From assembly GCA_902515405.1 (NCBI GenBank), contig CABXUS010000006.1, forward strand, positions 1-60,886: a stretch of DNA of 60,886 nucleotides, given 5' to 3'. Shown here piece after piece: positions 55,774 through 60,886 of this stretch. This stretch comes from an uncultured Bacteroidota bacterium (lineage in GTDB: Bacteria > Bacteroidota > Bacteroidia > Flavobacteriales > Flavobacteriaceae). Each line of letters begins with the position of its first letter. The first letter of the stretch is position 1. A program made the translations under genes and the position numbers. Under the pieces are notes generated by a model, which did no database searches, was not told where the DNA came from, and saw only the letters and a list, made by a program, of their open reading frames with translations.

Positions 55774-56784
55774 ATGTCTCAATTGAGAAAATTACTTTTT
55801 CCAATATCAATTATCTATTTTATTTTTCAATTGATTAAAAATAAACTTTATGATTTAAGATTTTTAAAAGTAACTGAATTTGAAATTCCTACATTGTGTA
55901 TTGGTAATTTATCAATGGGTGGATCGGGTAAAACACCCTTAGTTAATTACATAATTAAAAACTTTAAAAATGAATATAAAATAGCATTTTTAAGTAGAGG
56001 TTATAATAGAAATAACTCTGGATATATTTTAGCTAACGATAAAAATAGTGCACAAGAAATTGGGGATGAACCATATTTAATAAAAAAAAATCATAAAAAA
56101 TTAATTGTTTCAGTTTCAGAAAATAGAGTTTATGGAATACAAAAAATCATTAAAAGTTTTAAGGGAGTACAAATGCTTGTTTTAGATGATGCTTTTCAAC
56201 ACAGAAGATTAAAATGTTCTCTTAATATAGTACTTTCAAAATTTGATAGTCCTTTTTATAATGATTATATAATTCCGGTTGGAAATTTAAGAGAACCAAA
56301 ATCTGGTATAAAAAGAGCGAATATTATAATTATTACTAAATGTCCTCTTGAATTAAAAGATGAAAAAAAAACAAATATTATTAACAAGATTAACCCTTCA
56401 ATAAATCAAAAAGTTTTTTTTAGTTCGATTATCTATGATAATTTTTTAATAGGAACTAATAAAATTCATATTGATAAATTGATTGGATCAACAGTTATTT
56501 TAATAACTGGAATATCTGATAGTTCAAGCTTAGAAAAATATTTACTAGAAAAAGAAATATTTTTTAATCATATAAAATTTAATGATCATCATAAATATGA
56601 TAATTCAGATCTTGATAAGATAAAATTGAAATCTACTAATAAACTTATAATTACAACTGAAAAAGATTATTATAAAATAATTGCAATTGAAAAACTAAGT
56701 AATATTTATTATCAAGGAATAAATATAAAATTTCATAAAGGCAGCGAAGATTTTAATTTGGAAATTAAAAAATGTATTAAGTAA
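55774..56784 (+). CDS. lpxK: Tetraacyldisaccharide 4'-kinase
   Basis: Phosphorylates the lipid A disaccharide at the inner membrane. It has 336 residues: an N-terminal membrane-associated helix (FPISIIYFIFQLIKN), the P-loop region GNLSMGGSGKTPLVNY (about 43-58), LSRGYNR, and VLDDAFQHRRL with the catalytic Asp. TTEKDYYK near the end is also conserved. The gene is divergent from nif3 and overlaps the convergent lipA by 8 bp. Confidence 0.95.
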   Translation: MSQLRKLLFPISIIYFIFQLIKNKLYDLRFLKVTEFEIPTLCIGNLSMGGSGKTPLVNYIIKNFKNEYKIAFLSRGYNRNNSGYILANDKNSAQEIGDEPYLIKKNHKKLIVSVSENRVYGIQKIIKSFKGVQMLVLDDAFQHRRLKCSLNIVLSKFDSPFYNDYIIPVGNLREPKSGIKRANIIIITKCPLELKDEKKTNIINKINPSINQKVFFSSIIYDNFLIGTNKIHIDKLIGSTVILITGISDSSSLEKYLLEKEIFFNHIKFNDHHKYDNSDLDKIKLKSTNKLIITTEKDYYKIIAIEKLSNIYYQGINIKFHKGSEDFNLEIKKCIK

Positions 56785-57730
56785 TATGTTTTTGAGCCTT
56801 ATATGATGATCTAACAAGTGGGCCACTTTCCACATGAATAAAGCCTAAATTTTCAGCAAGTTCTTTGTAAAATTTAAATTCTGCTGGATTAACAAAATTT
56901 TTAACTGGTAGATGTTTTTTCGAAGGTTGTAAGTATTGTCCTATGGTAACTACATCTACATTAGCTTGTCTTAGATCTTTGATTGTTTGAATAACCTCAT
57001 CTTTTGTCTCCCCAAATCCTAACATAATTCCTGATTTTGTTCTGTTAACACCTTTTGATTTTAAATATCTAAGAACATCAAGACTTCTTTCGTATCTAGC
57101 TTGAATTCTAACTTCTCTTGTTAACCTTTTAACAGTTTCGATATTATGTGAAATTACCTCAGGCATAACCTCAATGATTCGATCAAGGTGTTTATGAATT
57201 CCTTGAAAATCTGGAATTAGAGTTTCTAAAGTTATTCCAGGGTTAATTCTTCTAATACTTTTAATAGTTTCAGCCCAAATTATTGAGCCCATATCAGTTA
57301 AATCGTCTCTATCAACAGATGTAATTACGGCATGTTTAATTCCCATTACGGAGATTGATTTAGCAACTTTTTCTGGCTCTTCCCAATCTATATTTTCTGG
57401 TCTCCCAGTTTTAACTCCACAAAAACCACATGATCTAGTACAAATATTTCCTAATATCATAAAGGTTGCAGTACCTTCTCCCCAACATTCTCCCATATTA
57501 GGACAACTTCCAGATGAGCAAATAGTATTAAGCTTATATTTATCAACTAAACCTCGAAGATTAGAGTATTTTTTTCCAGTTGGAAGCTTAACCCTTATCC
57601 AGTCAGGCTTTTTTTTAAAATCAAGTTTATTTTTTATTGATTTTTGTTGATGATTAGCCCTATTACCAACATCTAATTTAACCCAATTGTTAGCTTTATT
57701 TTTTTTATGTTCAATTAATTTAGTTTCCAA
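56777..57730 (-). CDS. lipA: Lipoyl synthase
   Basis: Radical-SAM enzyme that inserts two sulfurs into protein-bound octanoate. Both 4Fe-4S sites are intact: the auxiliary cluster motif CSSGSCPNMGEC and the radical-SAM motif CTRSCGFC. The C-terminal auxiliary-cluster serine lies in GPLVRSSYKA. It has 317 residues, with a Lys-rich N-terminal stretch of about 25 before the core. The start is TTG at 57730, with a well-formed promoter just upstream. Its partner lipB is elsewhere in the window (19069-19773). Confidence 0.96.
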   Translation of the reverse strand: METKLIEHKKNKANNWVKLDVGNRANHQQKSIKNKLDFKKKPDWIRVKLPTGKKYSNLRGLVDKYKLNTICSSGSCPNMGECWGEGTATFMILGNICTRSCGFCGVKTGRPENIDWEEPEKVAKSISVMGIKHAVITSVDRDDLTDMGSIIWAETIKSIRRINPGITLETLIPDFQGIHKHLDRIIEVMPEVISHNIETVKRLTREVRIQARYERSLDVLRYLKSKGVNRTKSGIMLGFGETKDEVIQTIKDLRQANVDVVTIGQYLQPSKKHLPVKNFVNPAEFKFYKELAENLGFIHVESGPLVRSSYKAQKHIT

Positions 57731-57747
57731 TTGATTTTAAACTGATA

Positions 57748-57779
57748 CAAATATACTATTATAAAGTAATTTATATCAA
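57748..57779 (-). promoter_or_regulatory. lipA promoter
   Basis: On the minus strand TTG (57779-57777), a 21-bp spacer and TATATTTG (57755-57748). Both elements and spacing fit the Bacteroidetes consensus. The lipA TTG start lies 17 nt after the box, giving a leader of about 10-12 nt. Confidence 0.6.
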
Positions 57780-58982
57780 TGTTATATACCAAATTGAGAA
57801 TGATGAAAGAAAAATAATTCCAATGATAGAGTAAACTTTCATTTTAATGCTTAAATGAAAGTTTGATGGCATGAATTTACTAGTAATAAGTGTATAATTT
57901 AATATAGCATAAATAGGAGCAGTAATAAATGAAAGTATAGTAGCAATTTTAACCAAGGAACCCATTTCTGACATAAAAAAAATAAAAATTAAAATAGTTC
58001 CAGCTGAAAGAATTACTAGCCAAAAATTATACCCAGATAACCTTCTAAATCCTAATAATTCAAAAGACTTATCCATTGCTCTAGGTGAAGCATCCAGACA
58101 TGTAATGGTAGTGCTAAACATTGTGGTAAAAGCTGCAATTGCTATAATTAAAAACATATTTTCTCCAATACTTGAGGTATAAAGATTTATAAGTTGACCG
58201 GCAAATTCACCGCCTTGATCAGAAAACTTTTCTCCAGAATTATACATAACAAAAGCGCCAAGAGAAATAAAACATATCCCTAGAACAACAGTGGTAATAT
58301 AGCCAATGTTAAAGTCATAAAGAGCAGTCTTATAATCAATAGTTTTATTTATTGAAATTTTTTCTTTTGTCCAAATTGATTGCCAAATTGATACATCAAG
58401 AGGAGCTGGCATCCAACCCATAAATGCTACTAGAAATATTATTCCTTCAAAATTTGATGGAATAATTTGATTGATGTCAATTATCATGTCTGAGTTAATT
58501 TTAGCGTAGAAAACCGCTAAAACTGTACAAATTCCTAAAACCAAAATTATAATTTTAATTAGATTATCAAGTAAACTATATTTTCCAATCAATAATAATA
58601 GTAGACATCCTAATATAATTATAATAGCCCATATAGTTATATCAGTTGAAAACCCAAATAATTCAATCGCTAATCCTGCTGTAACAATTGTGACAGCAGC
58701 TTGAATAGTGAAAATTGTAACAAAAGAGAGTATTAAATAAATAATTAGAACATAATCCCCAATTTTTTTATAACCATCTAAAAGTGTTTCACCAGTTGCA
58801 TGTGCATATTTTGTTCCAAATAAAAAAAAAGGATACTTAAAAAAATTACATAATATAAGAGCCCAAATAAGACCAAATCCAAATTCTGCTCCCGCTTTTG
58901 TTGATTGTACAAGATGTGAAACCCCAATAGCAGCACCTGCAAATAAAAGCCCTGGACCTAATTTTTTTAAAAAATTAATCAT
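57771..58982 (-). CDS. Nramp-like transporter with atypical metal site
   Basis: A 403-residue inner-membrane protein with about 11 hydrophobic segments, of the Nramp superfamily (LGPGLLFAGAAIGVSHLVQS at the first segment). The canonical DPGN motif of segment 1 is replaced by IGVSH, and the segment 6 MPH motif reads MPA (GWMPAPLDVSIWQ). Classical Mn/Fe-binding residues are therefore missing, which leaves the substrate open: another cation, or an Nramp-related branch. The start overlaps the sigma factor gene by 4 bp, so the two are coupled. Confidence 0.85.
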   Translation of the reverse strand: MINFLKKLGPGLLFAGAAIGVSHLVQSTKAGAEFGFGLIWALILCNFFKYPFFLFGTKYAHATGETLLDGYKKIGDYVLIIYLILSFVTIFTIQAAVTIVTAGLAIELFGFSTDITIWAIIIILGCLLLLLIGKYSLLDNLIKIIILVLGICTVLAVFYAKINSDMIIDINQIIPSNFEGIIFLVAFMGWMPAPLDVSIWQSIWTKEKISINKTIDYKTALYDFNIGYITTVVLGICFISLGAFVMYNSGEKFSDQGGEFAGQLINLYTSSIGENMFLIIAIAAFTTMFSTTITCLDASPRAMDKSFELLGFRRLSGYNFWLVILSAGTILIFIFFMSEMGSLVKIATILSFITAPIYAILNYTLITSKFMPSNFHLSIKMKVYSIIGIIFLSSFSIWYITLI

Positions 58983-59485
58983 TTTTCATTTAGTTTTTCG
59001 CTTAAAAGTTTTTTTGCTCTAAATATTTTAATTTTTATTGTATTTACTGGTTGATTTAATTTTTTTGAAATTTCTAAAATTGATAAATCTTCAATATATC
59101 TGTATTTTATCATATCTCTGTAAATAGGCTTTAGTTCATCAATTTTTAAATTAAGATTATCATAATCTTCCATGTTTATCATACTTTGCTCTGGATTGAA
59201 TTCAGAAACAAAATTTTCAATTCTTTGATTATCTAAATCTTTGAATGATAATTTTTTCTTTCTTAAATAGTCAGAGTAACTGTTTTTAGCAATCGAGATT
59301 ATCCAGGTTTTAAAATTATATTTTGGATTGAATAAATGAATCTTTTCAAATGCTTTTGAAAAAGATTGAATTGTAATTTCTTCCGAAATATATTCGTTAG
59401 AAGTTTTTTTTAATAAATAATTAAATACATATTCCCAATTTGAGTTTAATAAATTATCAAATGAAGGCAATTTTTCTTTAGGCAT
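58979..59485 (-). CDS. ECF-type RNA polymerase sigma factor
   Basis: A 168-residue sigma-70-family protein with region 2 (about residues 13-78; ITIQSFSKAFEKI, FKTWIISIAKNSYSDYLRKK) and region 4 (about 112-165; YRYIEDLSILEISKKLNQ, NTIKIKIFRAKKLL). No anti-sigma gene is adjacent. It overlaps the transporter downstream by 4 bp and lies 4 bp after the small Cys-containing protein gene, so it is in the murB cluster. Its regulon is unknown. Confidence 0.92.
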   Translation of the reverse strand: MPKEKLPSFDNLLNSNWEYVFNYLLKKTSNEYISEEITIQSFSKAFEKIHLFNPKYNFKTWIISIAKNSYSDYLRKKKLSFKDLDNQRIENFVSEFNPEQSMINMEDYDNLNLKIDELKPIYRDMIKYRYIEDLSILEISKKLNQPVNTIKIKIFRAKKLLSEKLNEK

Positions 59486-59489
59486 ATAA

Positions 59490-59699
59490 TCAATTGAGAT
59501 TCAATGAAGATTTTTTACACTCATTTTCTTCAGGAAGCTTTCCACATATCCCACATGGTTTATCATTATCCTTGTTAAGAAATGGACTGTTACTTGCACA
59601 TGTACCGGAAAATTTACCATCTTTTTTTAAAATAATTTTAATTGAAATTCCAGCGAATGCAACGGCTAAAAGAATTATTGTTATTAGATAGAGTTCCAT
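59490..59699 (-). CDS. Small membrane protein with cysteine motif
   Basis: A 69-residue protein with one N-terminal membrane segment (LYLITIILLAVAFAGISIKI), then GTCASNSPFLN, CGICGK and NECK. The four-cysteine pattern suggests metal binding or disulfides, facing either the cytosol or periplasm. I recognise it as a small protein conserved in Flavobacteriia next to a sigma factor gene, with no known function. It lies between murB (2 bp) and the sigma factor (4 bp). Confidence 0.8.
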   Translation of the reverse strand: MELYLITIILLAVAFAGISIKIILKKDGKFSGTCASNSPFLNKDNDKPCGICGKLPEENECKKSSLNLN

Positions 59700-59701
59700 T
59701 T

Positions 59702-60706
59702 TTATAAAATATTAACTTCTTCTTCAAGCAATATATCAAATTTTTCTCTAACAGTTTTTTTGATTTTTTGAGAAAAATTATAAATATCTATTCCTTTTGC
59801 ATTACCACTATTAATTATCACTAATGCTTGTTTTTTATGAACAGTTACATTATTTACTTCAATCTTTTTGAAACCACAATTTTCTATCAACCAAGCAGCT
59901 GAAATTTTATATTCAGATCCTTTTGTTTTGTGGCTAACTATATCAGGACAAGAGAGTCGAATTTCTTTTAATTTATCTTTCTTGATTAAAGGATTTTTAA
60001 AAAAACTTCCTGCGTTACCAATTTTCTTATAATTAGGTAATTTATTCGATCTGATTGAATGCACAAATTCCGCAATATTTTTAATGGATGGATTAGTATC
60101 TCCTCTTTGAATTAAAGTATTTTGTAATGATTTATATTCTGTATTTATTTTATGATTTCTTTTTGTAAGTCTAAGAGTTACATTTGATATTATAAATTTA
60201 TCTTTTAATTCTTCTTTAAAAATTGAACTTCTGTATGAAAATTTACATTCATCTTTATTGAAAATTTTCATTGTACTATTTTTAATAAAAATACCTCTAC
60301 AATTTTCTATGACTTCATTGATTTCTTTTCCATATGCACCAATATTTTGAATCGGTGCACTTCCAACATTTCCTGGAATTGAAACAAGATTTTCTAATCC
60401 ACCAAAATTATTTTCAATAGACCACCATACTAGGTCATTCCAATTCTCTCCTGCACCAACAGAAACTAAAACTTCATCTTCATCTTCATTTATAATTTCT
60501 ATTCCTTTAATTTCAATTTTTAAAATTGGATAATCAATATCTTTTGTAAAAAGTATATTTGTGCCTCCACCTAATATTAAGATTTTATCATTCTTTTTTT
60601 TTTCTAAGAAATTGATAATGTCTATTTCAGATTCTATAGATATTAAATTTGTGGCTTTAACGTCTATGCCAAATGAATTATATTGCTTAAGTGATATTTT
60701 CTTCAA
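59702..60706 (-). CDS. murB: UDP-N-acetylenolpyruvoylglucosamine reductase
   Basis: Reduces UDP-GlcNAc-enolpyruvate to UDP-MurNAc in peptidoglycan synthesis; FAD enzyme. The 334 residues match the E. coli-type (type I) MurB. FAD-binding motifs are ILGGGTNILF (about 43-52) and SIPGNVGSAPIQNIGAYG. The catalytic Ser lies in IGNAGSFFKNP and the Glu near the C-terminus. It starts 24 bp after the DUF1573 gene ends, so the two may be co-transcribed. Confidence 0.96.
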   Translation of the reverse strand: MKKISLKQYNSFGIDVKATNLISIESEIDIINFLEKKKNDKILILGGGTNILFTKDIDYPILKIEIKGIEIINEDEDEVLVSVGAGENWNDLVWWSIENNFGGLENLVSIPGNVGSAPIQNIGAYGKEINEVIENCRGIFIKNSTMKIFNKDECKFSYRSSIFKEELKDKFIISNVTLRLTKRNHKINTEYKSLQNTLIQRGDTNPSIKNIAEFVHSIRSNKLPNYKKIGNAGSFFKNPLIKKDKLKEIRLSCPDIVSHKTKGSEYKISAAWLIENCGFKKIEVNNVTVHKKQALVIINSGNAKGIDIYNFSQKIKKTVREKFDILLEEEVNIL

Positions 60707-60730
60707 TGGAGTTTTATAAAGTTAGAAAGA

Positions 60731-60886
60731 TTAATTTTTTTCTTCATCTTCCTCTTCCTCCTCAGGAAGAACTTCACCTTTTATCCTTAATACCGTGGAC
60801 GGGTTTTTAGAATTAGAGATGACAGAAATAGCTTTCATAAATAATCCAACTCTTTTTGTGTCATATTCAACCTCAATCTCACCTGT
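60731..60886 (-). CDS. DUF1573 domain protein (5' partial)
   Basis: The frame is open to the right edge and ends at a TAA (60731-60733), giving the last 51 residues. TGEIEVEYDTKRVG, AISVISNSKNPSTVLRIKG match the end of a DUF1573 (Ig-like, envelope) domain. A run of Glu and Asp (PEEEEEDEEKN) closes the protein. The rest of the gene lies beyond the window. Confidence 0.85.
   Translation of the reverse strand, partial: TGEIEVEYDTKRVGLFMKAISVISNSKNPSTVLRIKGEVLPEEEEEDEEKN

Overview
This window looks like a stretch of core chromosome from a marine, genome-streamlined member of the Flavobacteriia (phylum Bacteroidetes). The evidence is the very low GC content, a SprB-repeat adhesin with a type B gliding-motility/T9SS sorting domain, a T9SS type A tail on a DUF1501 protein, Bacteroidetes-style promoter boxes (TTG / TAnnTTTG), an acetylornithine-type carbamoyltransferase, and gene neighbourhoods typical of Flavobacteriia (merR-M23 facing alaS, rnhB beside a putative porin, nif3 beside a zinc-ribbon-like protein). 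Genes are densely packed; seven convergent pairs overlap at their stop codons. I see no insertion sequence, phage, CRISPR array or rRNA.

Layout. 1-3607: 3' end of a large secreted adhesin. 3675-4794: two tandem NTF2-like lipoproteins with an identical 81-nt block near their 5' ends, closed by a terminator. 4779-7163: aconitase and initiator tRNA on the minus strand. 7210-9425: era-der GTPase operon with an apparently leaderless promoter. 9426-13415: merR, M23 peptidase and alaS. 13410-18997: DUF4136 lipoprotein, LysM glucosaminidase, large metalloprotease, lysS. 19069-24675: lipB, a large unknown lipoprotein, rnhB, a porin. 24664-30633: gltD-gltB. 30797-33354: nhaD-folC.

33328-40395 is a methionine/threonine operon read on the minus strand (metY-metX-thrA-thrB-thrC) with a SAM-II riboswitch directly upstream of metY. 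Homoserine made by ThrA feeds both MetX/MetY (homocysteine) and ThrB/ThrC (threonine), so one SAM sensor probably covers both branches. 40426-47232 is an arginine operon (GNAT-argG-argC-argD-argF'-argB-argH) that lacks argE/argJ and opens with a GNAT acetyltransferase carrying a C-terminal cysteine cluster.

47233-60886 holds tRNA-Val, surface or lipoprotein genes, a DoxX-like protein, a DUF1295 enzyme, a DUF1800/DUF1501 export pair, a cysteine-less zinc-ribbon family protein with Nif3, lpxK, lipA, and a minus-strand cluster DUF1573-murB-small Cys protein-sigma factor-Nramp-like transporter.

Most of the window is conserved housekeeping. The points most worth a second look are the SAM-II-controlled metYX-thrABC operon with its overlapping alternative hairpin, the arginine-operon GNAT as a candidate acylglutamate synthase, the recurrent leaderless or near-leaderless promoter arrangement, the shared 5' block of the tandem lipoproteins, and an Nramp-like transporter without the canonical metal-site motifs.
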